In this document: one piece after another, positions 1-13,221 of the stretch
How positions within the stretch are numbered: the stretch's first letter is position 1
Layout of the letters: each line of letters opens with the position of its first letter
Source: Plasmodium malariae
Taxonomy: Eukaryota > Apicomplexa > Aconoidasida > Haemosporida > Plasmodiidae
NCBI RefSeq assembly: GCF_900090045.1
Contig: NC_041775.1
Coordinates: 1,277,501-1,341,500 of the forward strand
Reading direction: 5' to 3'
DNA: 64,000 bases
Position numbers and translations under genes: made by a program
The notes under the pieces: generated by a model
Told to the model about the DNA's origin: nothing
Databases searched by the model: none
Seen by the model: only the letters and a program-made list of their open reading frames with translations

Positions 1-1927
1 TAGTATTATGTAAAATAGTTTGTAAGATAATTAAAATCATAAATAATGTTAAAATATTATATTATATTATTATTAAGATACTAGAAAATGCATTGTGAAT
101 TTTATAAATTGTATATTTATTATTTCGAAATCAAATGCCCAATATAGATAAAGATAAATAAATTAATTTTTATAATTATTCTCATTTACACAATATTCAT
201 CTAGAATATGATAAATAATATAATCTAATAGTTCCAAACAAATATTAAAGTTGTTCCTTATATTCCACTTTTTAAGAACTCACATTCTTTTATATAATAT
301 ATGTTACTAGAATATTTAATGTGGAAATGAAAACGTTAAATTATTTAATTCCTAACAATAAATATACTACATATTGAATTTTTAAAAGTGTTCTAAAATG
401 TATTTAAACATCTTTTATTAAAATAAATAGTTTAAATGGAATTAATAAAACAAATAATTTTATGGAATAAAATAGTTTGTTATATAATATTAACTGTATA
501 AATAAATACAGGAAATGAAGTAAAACTTGTAATAATGAAAAAGTTACTATACATTTTCTATTATGATATATATTGAGAACTATCAAAAATGAATATACAG
601 GGGAACTTTTAAGGATGATATTATTTCTAGTTAAAAATGTGCTATGTAAAATTGAATTCACTATGTTACAAAAAGTATTTTTTATTTTATATTATTTTGA
701 AATAAATAAATAAATATATATATACGGCATGCATAAAATTAATTATTTTAATAGTATATTATAATATTTAATATTAACCAGAAAGTAAATACTAAAATAA
801 ACTTATTTTATGTTCTTATAATTAAGTTTATAAGTTTTCTAAAATTTCCTTCCCCACTTTTTATTTTCACCTTTGGTGGTTTATAACACATATAAATAAA
901 TGAATAAAAAAATATATACATCCTTTAATTCCATGCACATTGATAATAGACGTACAAAAATTCGATATATAAAAGAAAATCCAAACATAAGTAAAACATA
1001 TATTTTCATATTTATGATAGAAAAATTTTTATATTAAATTAATCATCTAAAGCAGCTCATAAATTACTTGCAGGAGATATGTTATATTCAACTCCTTATT
1101 AATTAAATATTTTATAGATATATGTTTATATAATTGTTCAAACCTATTATAGGATATCAAAATAATAAAAACGAGATGATATTTTAGTAGAGTACAATTA
1201 ATATATATTTATGTTTATTAATTTTAATTAAAAAAAAAAAAAATTATTAATATCAAAATATTAATAGTATTTATCGCATATTTTATATGTCATTAAGCAC
1301 ATTTAAGTCCATGGTAATTATATTTTTAGCACATAAATATAAAAATATATATATTATAACAAATGTAAAAATAATTACTCATAAGTATTTATGGAATTAC
1401 AGGGAATAAATATATTTTTTTTTGTTCATTTCATTGGTAACTGAACTTATATATATATATAATTTGTTTTTTACAAAATTATTATTATTACACATCTAAA
1501 AGAAGAAACTTCATGATTATCGTTACTAATGTATTAGTTTTAATTGTTCATTACATTTGTTGGAATAAAAAAAAAAAAGTAGTGAAAGCAACTATAACAT
1601 TTCTTTATAATGTATATTTAAGTAATTCTTATAGATTTTACTTAAAAATCTATTTAATGTGAATAAAATATGGAGTGTCAGTTTATCCCATATATCTAGA
1701 AGAATATATAATTCTCAGAATTAATAAAAAACTATAAATAATTCATTTTAAAAAGCAATGATTTTGTATTTTATCTTCATATTTTAGAATTAAATCCATT
1801 TGAAAATTTAAACTTATATTATATTATTTTAAATAGTAGCATATTATAATATATATATGATAATACTATACATAAAAAATATTTACCTTTACATTGTACT
1901 AAACAGATAAAAACATCTATTTATTTT
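1..1927. other. AT-rich intergenic sequence
   Basis: No supported gene. The only open frames are short, AT-driven and of low complexity, including an 85-codon minus-strand frame at 404-661 made almost entirely of hydrophobic and Asn/Lys/Tyr codons. No telomere-type GGGTT(T/C)A repeat is present, so the window does not begin at a chromosome end. Confidence 0.7.
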
Positions 1928-1993
1928 CATTATATACAAAAAAAAAAGACATGTACAATTAACTTAAAACAAATAATACATTTTTTTAATTGG
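1928..1993 (-). repeat. Shared 3'-flank block, copy 1
   Basis: Read on the minus strand, this block begins CAATTAAAAAAATGTATTAT, continues with a TTTTAAGTTAA stretch and a T-run, and ends GTATATAATGAAAA. It begins about 426 bases downstream of the stop codon of the pseudogene at 2419-3282. Similar blocks lie at comparable distances behind at least six other genes in this window. Its function is unknown. It could be a 3'-UTR or termination element, or part of the duplicated unit. Confidence 0.6.
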
Positions 1994-2418
1994 ACACCGA
2001 AAAAATAATCTTGAACGAAAAAAAAGTAAAGGCAAATAAAACAAAACTATTATACTTTTTCAAATAACAATATGTATTTTTCTATTAATTAAACTATATA
2101 ATACTAATTACACTTTTTTATATTAATTTTATATAAACACATTTATTTAACATAGAAATGTACTTAAAAAAACACAAATGCATTAAGTCTTAATATTAAA
2201 TTACCTTAAAATCTTTATTTAAAGTAAATATATAAGAAATAAAAGAATCATATTCACTAAGAATTAAAAAAATATATTTTTAGATATCATATTAAAATAG
2301 TTATATACATGTAGGTGGTATGCTAAAAATCAAGTAACTGTATGGACATTTCTTGTATATGTTATATCCTGACATATACTATATAAGTTATATTTTCATA
2401 TTAGGAGCGTTTTTTTAT

Positions 2419-3282
2419 CTAAGAACTTAACTCATAACAAATATTTGGATTGTTTACCTTTATTACTTCATATTTTACTATTTTTATCAAAGTATAAAAA
2501 GTATCTAATATAATGAAGACAGTTACAAATCCTAAAATTGCAGTATTTACAACTTTAAGTGCAACATATAAAGCTTCTGTGTCCTTATTAGTATATACTC
2601 CATCCATTAATGAATTTACTATTTCTATCAATAAAGTTAAATATGGTGGAGCTTCTGATATATTCAGATTCCCATTTATCACTCTATTTTCAGTCATTTT
2701 ATTAATTTTAGGGTTATTCCTAATTTCACGTAAAAAATGTAAAATGTGTAATATTTTTTTTTCAAAACATCTATCTATACTCTTAAGTATAGAAAACTTC
2801 TCTTTGTTAACTACTTTATTCCGCTCCTTCATATTTAATCAGTTTTCTTTTAAAACATCTCATTCTGGTATAGTTTCTTTATAACTTTTAGATATACCTT
2901 CCTCTTCATGTAGTAAATTGGTATATTCCTTTTTACCTGATGAAACCTCAGTTGATATAACATGTACAGAATCCTCCACTAGTAGTCGATTAGTTGTTAA
3001 TGTTAAATGAACATGAGAATTATACTTTATTTTGAACATTTCATCATAGTTGTTCTAACAAAAGTAAAAATGTAAACATTTATTATTTACAAGGATATAT
3101 ACATCCTTACTAAGAAAATTGCATTTTCAAAAATAAAAAATGTACCAAAATAAAAATAATTAGAGAAAAAAAATATATGAAATTTTTTTAATATACTACA
3201 TAATTTTATAACGATATATCCAAATTAAAAGAGTAAATATAAAGATTTTAATAAAAATGAGGGAATTAGATTTTGTTGTCGT
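2419..3282 (-). pseudogene. Two-exon exported protein (third two-TM family), broken
   Basis: Exon 1 remnant is 3282-3200. It reads ...LIFIKIFIFTLLIW..., but the expected ATG is ACG and the reading phase at the donor is off. Exon 2 is 3054-2419 after a clean ..TTAG acceptor. Its codon 23 starts RLLVE, a canonical RxLxE host-export motif. Two in-frame TGA codons (2862-2860 and 2841-2839) follow about 65 codons into the exon. After them the frame runs open for 137 codons through a CFEKKI..LHFLREIRNN core like the intact genes at 28.3 and 43.1 kb, then two hydrophobic segments and a short lysine-containing tail. Lost start plus two stops make it a pseudogene. The open C-terminal part could mislead an ORF caller into a 137-residue protein. 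The function of the family is unknown. Its relatives are probably exported to the host red cell. Confidence 0.85.
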
Positions 3283-5942
3283 TGTGTACCTCTCTAATAT
3301 TATTATATATTAACTAATAAAAATGTCAATATTTAAACCCGATAAATAATATAAGAATCCGCTTATATTAGTCTTAAATATTTATTGTACACATAATATA
3401 TTTAATTTTAATAGACGAAGAACATATAAAATTTTACAAATGAAAAATATCTTTTAATTCACTCAGTATAATATCATTGTATGTCAATTATATATAAAAA
3501 AGGAAAACTATTTAGTAAATAATTTAACTAAAGCTAAACTATTAATACTGAAAATATTTAAATTTATTATTTAAAGAATATTAAAATTTTTTTTTTAAAC
3601 TTTTTAAAAAAGAAAAAAAAAATAATGCAACATAGAAGAATAATAGATAAATTAAAATCAAATAAAGAATTCGTCGTTGATAAAATTATTGAACTTACAT
3701 AAAAGAATGTATAACATCTAGAAAACGTATATTAATATATATTCTAAAGCTAACCAGAAAATTTTAGGTTGCTTTAAATTAACAATTCTTATTTTATAAA
3801 TGTTTTTTGTAGCGTTTCTTCTATTAGATAAATAATATTAATTATTATGATAGTTAAAATAGTAGAAAAATAATGTCAGTTATGATAAACTTTTTTTATT
3901 GTATAAAATAAATATTATTATATATATAAAAAATGTCTGTACCATTTGATGGATTATTTATATATTAATAAATTAAAAATTATATTGCTACTAAGAGTTT
4001 TGACCAATTTGTGTATATTTTTAAAAGTTACAGTGAGCATAATATTTTTGTACAATGATTTTATAGTATCATAATTTGAATCCAAACATAACACAATTTA
4101 TTATTATTTAATGAATATATTTAATATTCATGAATTCCATAATGTTTGTTCCTTTGAATATGTGAATAAACATATATTTTATGATATATTTATGAATAAA
4201 AAAAAAATATATATATATAAAATGCTTGATTAAAAATAAATTTAGTACAAATTCTTATATGTAATTGCATAATCTCAAAAATGATTGCTTTCATATAATA
4301 TTACAAATAAAAGGAACGAAAGTGAATATATTTAAGATATATAAAAGGATTATAAAAAAAATGTATGAATATAGAAGTTATACCAATTTTATAAATAAGA
4401 AAACATAAAAAGAATAAATAATATGCTATTGTATATAATATATAATATTTAAAACGTATTTTTAAGAGAAATAAAAAATACTAATATATTGTATAATATA
4501 AAAATTTCTAATAAGAAAATTATCTTGAATCTTATTATTTTTACTCTTCGTAAATAAAAACGCAAATGTCCTATAATTATAAATATATTATATATATCAT
4601 AGAAGAAAAAAAAAATACATGGTATACTTGTTATCTTAAAATTACAGTAATAAATATGGAAAAAGAATTTAAAAAAAAAAATTATGGTCATACAATTATT
4701 CCACATATATATATATATTATCTAACTATATGAAAATATTTTAATTAAATACAGTATTATTTATTACTAATCAATAAAAAAAAGGAAAGGAAAACTTTTT
4801 TTTGATTGAAATTCTTATTAGAAATATTTTCATTATTTTCTTGAAGAATTTGAATTATATACTGATCTAAATTGCTCTAGATTCTTAGTATGCTTTTACA
4901 AAAAAATTATATTCTTTAGTTATTTGGCTAATAATATACCTTTTAAAGTGTATGTAGTTAAGGTCACTAAAATTTATATTAATATCATAATAAAATTTTC
5001 ATTTGAATATATAAGAAATCCAATATTATATATAAAAATTACTTGTAATTTTGTATGGAAAGCGTTTGTGCTATATTTATCCAATTAAGCGTTGTAAAAA
5101 AAAAATATATTAAATTTTTAAATACACCATATGAAAAATTTATGCAACTAAAATAAAAATTGTTGCGTAATTACGTATTATTTGTAAAAAAAAAAAAATT
5201 CTTTTTTTTTCTTAAATTGTATTTAAAAAGTGAATGCTATACTTACGATAAGATTGACAATTTCAGTATAAATTTTATATATATCACTAAAAGAATATTA
5301 ACTTTTTACTTAATATATTTAAAGACAAAAAAATATCAAACAAAAATATAAATAAATACCAATGCATTGTTATATAGTTGTAGAAAACATATGCTTATTT
5401 TTTTTAACATTTTAGTTATTTAACTTGATATAGATGCTTTTACCAACTTGTAATTTTGCTATTATGTTAAAGAAAAAATATGAATTATTATATATTTTCC
5501 TTCTGTGTAAATTCATATAATTGATTAAATTAATCTTATAACTCAAAAAATAAGAAGAAATAGATTATTTATTTGTAAATTTTTCATGTAATATATATTT
5601 AGTTATTTTTTATAAGAACATTTAGCATACCAATTAAGTATAATAATAAAATAATATTTTCAATTCTTAATTCAACTGTGGATATATAGAAGCACAGAGT
5701 TATTTAATTACTATTAACAATTCATAATTAAAAAGGATACTATTTTATTATATATTTATAACTTTATATTTATATAATGAAAAAAAGAAAAACTACACTT
5801 AAGGAAGTTATTAGGATAAATAAGTTTACGACACATTTCAGATAAGACATATCCATAGAACAATTATTAATTTATTCCTAAGTAAAATATATATGCATAC
5901 ATATATATATATACGTTTAAATTTAAGAAACCGCATTCTATA
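3283..5942. other. AT-rich intergenic sequence
   Basis: This is the roughly 3.2 kb spacer between a fam-m gene and the downstream exported-protein pseudogene, both on the minus strand. I see only A/T runs and short chance frames, for example hydrophobic frames at 4449-4706 (minus) and 5160-5351 (plus) that lack splice sites, motifs or paralogues. Confidence 0.65.
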
Positions 5943-6010
5943 CATTTTATTAGTTACAAATCAAGACATATTTATTTTCATTTTGAAAGTAATAATGCAT
6001 TTTTTTAATA
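5943..6010 (-). repeat. Shared 3'-flank block, copy 2
   Basis: Minus-strand reading begins ATTATTAAAAAAATGCATTA, followed by a TTTCAAAATGAAAATAA segment and ATGTCTTGATTTGTAAC. It lies about 445 bases beyond the fam-m stop codon at 6455. It matches copy 1 in order, spacing and strand relative to its gene, although the upstream genes are from different families. Confidence 0.55.
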
Positions 6011-6454
6011 ATCTGAACAATTAATAAATTTAGACTAGAACAAAATATAAAATATAAAATATAAAGTAGAAAATTTAAGTACAGATATAAATTAGCAAAG
6101 TCATATAAAATTATATATATTTTGCTATTTTATATACTTTTGAAAGCGTAAATATATATATTTTATAGATATAAATATTAATTAATAATTGTATATATTA
6201 TTCCATAAATTTATAATTGAACTTAAATAATAATTTAAAATACGAATTCGAAAATATTAGAATATTCTTATTCACAAAAAAAAATGTAATTTTTTGCTGT
6301 TGTGTACTAGAAAGACCAGATATACAACAATGTTTTTGTAAAATTATAGTTATTATAGCTATGTTTATTAAAAATATATAACTAATGATATTACAGATAT
6401 TATCTCATAGTAATATATTCCTTAAAATAACATACATATTCATAATTATTCATT

Positions 6455-7313
6455 TTACTCATTCATATATTTAATTCTTTTATATTTTTCATTATTACTT
6501 AAGATTTTAGGAATTGATATTATAATTATGATGGCTAATATAGCGATAATTGCACCAAAACATATTAGAAAAAAATAATATTTTGCTTCACCTAGATATC
6601 CTTCTACAGCTTCCCATATGTTGCTCAGATTTAATGAAGTTTTAAGCCAATCTCCTGCATCTTTTAACTTATTAAAGCCTTGTAATATGGGTAATCCTAT
6701 TCCCAACACAATGAAATGAAAAAATATAAAGGCTCCAAAACCGTAATTTCTAAATTTTATTTTTTTTAAAGCTATATCACGAGTTCTCCTTTTTTCTTCA
6801 AGAAAGTCATCATAATCTTTTTTTTTTATCAACTTTTTTTCAAAATGAAAGTGTTTTCCATCAAACATTCCATTAATATAATCTATAACCTCTGTATAAT
6901 ATTGTGCCTTGTTTAATGAACTTCTTGTAGAATGTTTGATTTTTCCTTTGTTTGGCTTTCCATTAATTGGTATATCGTTTAACCCTAACATATCTGAGTC
7001 CTTATTTTGTTTATACTTTGATAGTAATCTGTAATTTCTTGTATCAAATCTTCTAAAAATTTTGCAATTCTCATTCATTAATTTATTAAGAGAAATCTAA
7101 AGAAACATAAGCAAATATTTGTTATTTGAAACAATAACTAATGTAAAGGTAAAAAAAAAAGTATAAATAAAAATAAAAAACTAAAAATATAAAGAATGGA
7201 AATATCTTCATATAATATTAACATACCTTATCATTATAAAAATGATATATGGAACCTAAAAGGATAAACCCCAGGATTTTAATAAATAAGAGAAACATAA
7301 TTTTTTGTTCCAT
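6455..7313 (-). CDS. Fam-m exported protein, intact
   Basis: Spliced gene with exon 1 at 7313-7227 (29 codons), a 130-base GT..AG intron and exon 2 at 7096-6455, giving 242 residues. Exon 1 (MEQKIMFLLFIKILGF...) is a recessed hydrophobic signal. Exon 2 carries RLLSK at residues 52-56, a PEXEL-like motif with Lys where the classic motif has E, D or Q. Residues about 90-132 hold the block I associate with fam-m: LNKAQYYTEVIDY, GMFDGKHFHFEKK, then KKKDYDDFLEE. Two membrane segments follow (about 149-168 and 202-224), with an NNEKYKRIKYMNE tail. Start choice: the ATG gives the 29-codon exon shared by the paralogues, and about 20 bases around it are identical to those at the 61.4 kb gene. Known: fam-m is a large P. 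malariae subtelomeric family of unknown function, predicted to be exported and modelled as resembling the RH5 fold. It pairs with the pseudogene 3.2 kb downstream. The fam-m name is recognition only. Confidence 0.88.
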
Positions 7314-8849
7314 GTTATAGATATTTCTTACTGAAATATATACATTATGAATAAATTAACAATAATATAATATACTCCTAATGATACTGTATACTATATT
7401 AACGTATTTAATTTGTTTTTTTTATTATTTTTTATTATTTTCGTAAAATCATAATAAAATGTATATAACTATAGTGAATTTTACTACACAGACTAAGAAA
7501 AATAAGTTTGAAAATATATTATAAAAATTTAAAAAATATTGATAATTATAAAATATTAACCTTAGGAAAATAATAGAATTCGACCTGATTATTAAATATT
7601 TAATATATATATATTATTTATTTAATATAGTAAATAAATAATTTTTTTAAAACCTTTTTTCATACTAAAATAGAAATTAATAGATATAATAACTTAGTAT
7701 TTTGAAACATTGCATTTATATGGAATATGGATTTTCGAGAATATAGATATAACACTGTTCTATACATTAAAAAGTTAATTACTAATTTTAATGATATATT
7801 AGTATGAATTATAATTTTAAAAACATTATATTTTGGAAAAAATGGTAATTACTGATAATGCATTAATTATTATAACGTAATAAGAGTTGAAATGGATGAA
7901 AAAAATATAATTTACACAATATTTTGTGTTTTGTTAACTATAGTAGACGGATTATCTGTTTTATAGGAACTTACAAATTTTTATAGTTTATAATATATTT
8001 AAAATAACTAATCAACATGTACATCTTAATCTAAGAAGAATTATATATACTAAAGGTAAATACAAATATTTTTTATTTTTGAATGATAATTTTTGAAAAT
8101 TATAACTTCCATCTTAAATTCATAATACAATTTCTAAATGAAATGATTTTATAATATTCTACTTAATTTTTGTTTTTTTAATTATATATATTTATAAGAA
8201 ATATTAATATAATATAATTTAATAAAAAGAATAAAATAAATTAAAATAAAGATAGTCGTATTATATATATTATTATCAGGGTTATAGTGGTTGAATATTA
8301 TTTTCGTCATTACTTTCATTAATAAAAGTTCTTATCTTTTTTTTATTATTAAGTATATCATACATATTTAAGTAGTTTTTGTAAAATAGAATTAAATGAA
8401 CTATAATGTAATTGTAGTAGAAAAAGGATAAATGTGTTTATAAATTTATTTATTCGAAAAACATTATAATGCTCAGTATAAATAAAGTTCTACATGCATT
8501 TTATCCAAAAAGAGAAACTATAATAATGGATATTGACTAATGCAATCCAATAAATCGAAACCTGTTCATTAATATATAACTATATTTTTTATCGTTATAA
8601 TATATTAACATGAACTTTATGGATATTATACGATTTATTTAAGCATGAATTAAAGGTAAGCATTGTTTCAGGATTGCAGAAAAATAAAATGTATAAGAGA
8701 TAAAGCAAAAAACTTCAATAATTCAAAAAAAAAAGAAATATTTTAACAATATTATCATAAATCTAACAAATAGCAAAATCAAAAACAATTTTAAAACTAA
8801 TAAACACAAAAAAGAAACAAACATTTTTTAACGCTGTGTATTATTATAA
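7314..8849. other. AT-rich intergenic sequence upstream of fam-m
   Basis: Presumed 5' flank of the fam-m gene. I see no gene, and only A/T-rich simple sequence and short T or A runs. A promoter must lie here if the gene is active, but no recognisable motif supports a position. Confidence 0.6.
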
Positions 8850-10565
8850 TTATTTGTTTGACTTATAATTATAATGATTTCTCAAAAAAAAAAAAAAAGA
8901 AGTTTGTACATATATATACTCACTTGGTTTATTAGTTCTTTTTTCTTTTACTTTTTTATTTTTATTTTTCTGTGTATCATATTTTTCCATTTTCTCCCGA
9001 ACTGTTGTTACATAAATATAAATATTAGTATAGTCGTACAAATGCGTTATATAATATCGATTAGAAATCGTAATTAATTCTGGGTAACTCCCTTGAAGTA
9101 GATTCATATGTTGTATAATTTTTACATTCATTTCTTTTTTATATCCTGAAGATGAACAATCTATTATTGATATATACTAAATCTTCTGTATTCCTGTCTT
9201 TTTTTCTATTCATTATGATCCATATATAATTATTTATAATTTTTCTTTTAAATTCTGTCTTCATATATATTTTTTTTTTCTTTATCAGGAACAATATGTA
9301 GTTAACTTATTTCATTAGTTCTATCTATTATTTACATTTGCATATTTTATTCTGATAATGTCTTTGGTATACATTTCTCTTCCTCCTAAATAGTATTTCC
9401 TCTTATAATTTTTTTTATATTAAGAAAATTTTTATGTTTAAATTAAATTAATTCTTAATCATCATTATAACTAATCAAACTTCTATTTGCATATTCAATG
9501 GTTTCTTAAACTTTATGTTCCTAAAATTTCTTGTTTACACTATTTCTAATGTGATTCTTTTAATTCCTCCATAGTATATGAAGGATTTGAATTTTTATCG
9601 ATATATTCAATTCTCTTTATGTTTTTGAAAAACAAACCTAAAAAGTGTATCTGTGTAATATTGTATTCATCATATATGCATTCCAATAATACCATCATAC
9701 ATATCAATAGCAATAATTTTTCTGTAAGTATTTTCCTTAGTCACTTATAGTATTCTTCGAAAACTTTTTTAACTCCTAAGTGCTGCATAATTGTTTTTAA
9801 CAAGTTTTTACATCTTCATTAATATATATATATCATATTCTTTATTAAGTTTCTTAAAGTTTTCTTATTAAATACACTGTTCTAACATGAATTTGTACTT
9901 AACCAGTCATTGTATGAATGTACTTTTTTTTATTTCTATTATAGGATTTATTACAGTTGAAATTACCATATCCAATGTTCTTGAATCCACTATCATATCT
10001 ATATATTGTTTTATTTCATTTATTCATTTAAATTTTAAATTATGAATAGATTCTTATTTTACCTCTAATGTAATATTCATCTATAATCTTTTATATGTTT
10101 TACTCTTTAAATAACTTTGTCTGCTTAATATATTATTATTATATGATTAATTTTCCACATTCAATACTGGTTCAATTTCTTCCTTAATATTAGTTGTTTT
10201 GCTTTCTTTTTTTATAAACATTCTATTGAATATTTCTAAGAAATATACATTAACCACTTTCTATTGTTCATTCATACATTGTTCTAATACTTCTACGTGT
10301 ATATTAATATCACTTTTCTTTGCCCTTTTTTCCTTAGTTTTCTTAAATTTATTCGAATATTTATGTTTGTATATACTTTTTTCGATTTCTTTTTTTTTCT
10401 AGGAAACCTAATTATAGTATGCATTTTCATGAATTTTAGTAGTTTTAAAATAGTAATATGCACCATTTATTAATAGTAAACCAAGTTCTTTCTTTTTTTT
10501 GTTTTTATTTCTACTTAGACTACCTATTCCTAATCCAAATGTTGCATAGTACAATGAAATAATGA
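8850..10565 (-). pseudogene. STP1/SURFIN-type variant antigen, decayed C-terminal part
   Basis: Read on the minus strand from 10565, the sequence begins with a membrane-like segment (IIISLYYATFGLGIG) and then a basic stretch (SRNKNKKKKELG). Next comes a cytoplasmic unit reading IHVEVLEQCMNEQ-stop-KVV...FLEIF. This is the repeated acidic/tryptophan unit (HMEVLEEC..EEW....FLEIC) of STP1/SURFIN intracellular regions, with the Trp codon now TAG at 10261-10263. A second degenerate unit lies at about 9590-9720 (VLLECIYDEYNITQIHFLG), and Lys/Asn-rich coding-like sequence runs to about 8850. Many stops and frame changes occur and no extracellular domain can be followed above 10.57 kb, so only the TM and tail survive. 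In living relatives the product is a large membrane protein of the schizont or red-cell surface. The 93-codon frame at 8850-9131 is part of this relic, not a separate gene. Confidence 0.75.
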
Positions 10566-12677
10566 TACTAGTCATGCATATATTATAACATTATTTTATA
10601 TTTTAATTATAATAAATTTAAGATATCAAAGAACAAAAAGAAATATTAACATTTTAAAATGCGCCTTTTATATTACATTTTGAAAAAGTATTAAAAATGT
10701 GATAACGGCTACAATTATTAGGATGGACATATCATTTGAACCATTTTATTTTATTTTACATTAACAGAGTTTTTTGATGTATATAAAAAGATAGTTCATC
10801 TTTATGTATTACCCAAATACCGAATAAAATTATGACATATATGTATACATAATTACACTGTGGAATAATTTTATATCTCCTTTTAACGATGAATAGAACA
10901 TTCAAATTAAAGTGTACAGAAGTGTGTAATTATGCAAATGGAAATTTCTTTTTCGATAAGATTTTTGAAAGATACGTTTATATTAAAGCTATGAGTATAT
11001 TAAACCTATTAGTAAAATTTCTGATACTAAAAATAATTACACAATAAATTAGGAGATAATTTATGATAGTAATATTTTTAGTATTATATATATAACATTT
11101 TAACTGTCTCTGTATGGATATACTTAATACTAAGAAATGCCGCTATAGTTTTAAGAATATATTATAAAAATATATTTATTTTAGGAGATATACATACGTA
11201 TTCTTATTATAATAGAATATAACTAGAATATATATTATATCTTCTAAATAGAATATAATACTATGTATATATTAAAATATTTTCTGACGCATTAATATTT
11301 GCTTACGCCATACATTTTCATATGTTTAATTCTTTAGAACAAATGTACATTCTTTTAAATATAATAGGGTTCCCACAGTAGTATTTACTTCTAAATGTGA
11401 ATAGTGTTCATTTTCAGTCATATTATTTTTAAAATTTTAATATCATTCCAAAAAAATATATAAAAAAAATTTCAAATTGTAATCCTTATAATATATTTAT
11501 AAATAAAAAACACTTTTCCTTCATTTTTTTAGGATTATTAATTACATCAAATAATGCTCAAGTTAAATAATAAATATATATTAATAAAGAATAATATATG
11601 TAAATTATAATATGGTTCCATTTTATTTTAAAAGCATTCGCATTCATTAAAAACTATGAAATAATTAATATTTTCGTCCACAATTTTTCTCCATAATTTT
11701 TATTATTTTTTAATAACAAAATTTTTTAATCAAAAAATAAAATACTAAAAATACACGGATAATTTTTCTTTTAATTAAACCAAAATATGTTGAAATAAGG
11801 ATATTGATTTGAATATGTTCTAGTGACCTTAATTATTTTAAATAAAATAAAAAATAAGCAAAAACAACAGCAAGCAATATTATATAATAAAATGAAAAGT
11901 ATAAAATTATATATATAAAAATACAAAAAAAAGTTAAAGGAAAAAGTCTAATATAAATAAAAATACGAAAAGAAATCAGGAAAAAATGTGTAATTATATA
12001 AATAAAAATATAAAAAAAAAGAGTAAAAAAATTATTTCATTTTAAATATTAAATTTTTTTTAACTTTTTATAATTTCAATATATAATCGTTATTTAAGTA
12101 TTTACTTAATAAAAGTTTAAGTTTTATAATTGAATTATTTATTATTAAATTTTTTTATTATTTAATTTTTATATCATATTTAAAATGCGTAAATACATAA
12201 GCCACAATATTTCAAAAAAAAAAAATAATAAATCATAGGAATATAAAAATGAGTAATACTAAATGTATTTATAAAAACATTTAACTTGAAATATATTTAT
12301 GTAAAAAAAGGACAAATGGAAACATATTGTTACTCTGTAAGTTTTTTATATCACTTCGCTTTAGATTAATCTCAGTTATATTTTAAAATTAAATGTTTTA
12401 TAAACAAAAAAAAATTGTTAAATACTATTAACATTATTATAAGTTACAGGTACAAAAAAAATATATAATAACATATAATTATAATGGTGTTTTTCAAGGG
12501 AAATTATATGTTTTCACTAAATTAATGCTTAATAAAATTCAAATTTTTAATTTTATTGAGGTATATTTTTTATAAACTCTTTTCAATTTTTTCCTTCTAT
12601 TATTTTATAATATGTGCTTTTGTAATATATTTTCCTTAAATTTAAGAGATATAAAATAAATCTATATATTATTAAAG
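10566..12677. other. AT-rich intergenic sequence
   Basis: No gene supported. If the STP1-type relic to the left once had an extracellular domain, it would lie here on the minus strand, but I could not follow cysteine-containing coding sequence beyond about 10.57 kb. The last few hundred bases are the 5' flank of the gene starting at 12678. Confidence 0.55.
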
Positions 12678-13221
12678 ATGAAAACAAAATTACTCTTTGC
12701 ATTGGTGTGTGTATCCATATTTAATTTATGTACTGCCAGTTCACCTAGTGGAAACTGTGAAAGGGTAAGATTAAATTATTCTTATAAATGAATTAAAAAT
12801 TTTTAATTCTATTTGAAAACTGAAATAACATGATATATAAATTTTATTTTTAATATTTATTTAGATTACTACTGTGAAAACGAAGATTCCAGCTTGTAAG
12901 TGTGATGGCAATAAAAGAAATGTGAAAAAGCGTCATTTAAAAAAAAAAATTTCGGAAACAAAAAAATCAAAAAATTGTAAAAATTTGAATTCGAAAAAAT
13001 GTTTTTCGACAGAGAACAATGAAATGTTATTATATTTAGGAAAGAAAAAAGATGCTCAACTTGAAACTGATTTTTTGAGACGGACTAATCATTTGAAAAA
13101 CTTAAGATGTAAAGGTATACCATATAAAGCAAATATGAAAATAGATGCTAAAACTACTTTGCTTGATGCACTGTCTATGTATGATTATGATGATTATCAT
13201 AAAATATGTAAAATGCATTGA
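12678..13221 (+). CDS. Short signal-peptide protein, unknown family, probably a truncated gene
   Basis: Exon 1 is 12678-12764 (29 codons), followed by a GTAAGA donor, a 100-base intron and exon 2 at 12865-13221. The spliced frame is 147 residues. Exon 1 is a classic cleavable signal peptide (MKTKLLFALVCVSIFNLCTA), unlike the recessed signal anchors of the fam-type genes. Exon 2 is very lysine-rich with several cysteines. Its codon 23 starts RHLKK, placing an RxLxK motif at residues 52-56 exactly as in the fam-l/m genes. No membrane segment is visible. The frame ends in two consecutive stops, TGA TGA (13219-13224). The same frame then continues for 40 codons including KDVDEKWINKYGKKYGKIKE, and shows coding-like remnants further on. 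The original protein was therefore probably longer and this is likely a dead or truncated copy. I do not recognise the family. A PHIST-like helical protein is one possibility, unproven. Confidence 0.6.

Noticed and set aside
404..661. 85-codon minus-strand open frame
   Set aside because: Hydrophobic, low complexity, no splice partner or paralogue. Frames of this length are expected by chance at this base composition.
2513..2884. 123-codon plus-strand frame
   Set aside because: It is antisense to the exon 2 of the minus-strand exported-protein pseudogene, whose family core is clear.
8874..9077. Plus-strand frame of 67 codons
   Set aside because: Antisense shadow of the STP1-type relic, made mainly of Phe/Ile from the complement of Lys/Asn codons.
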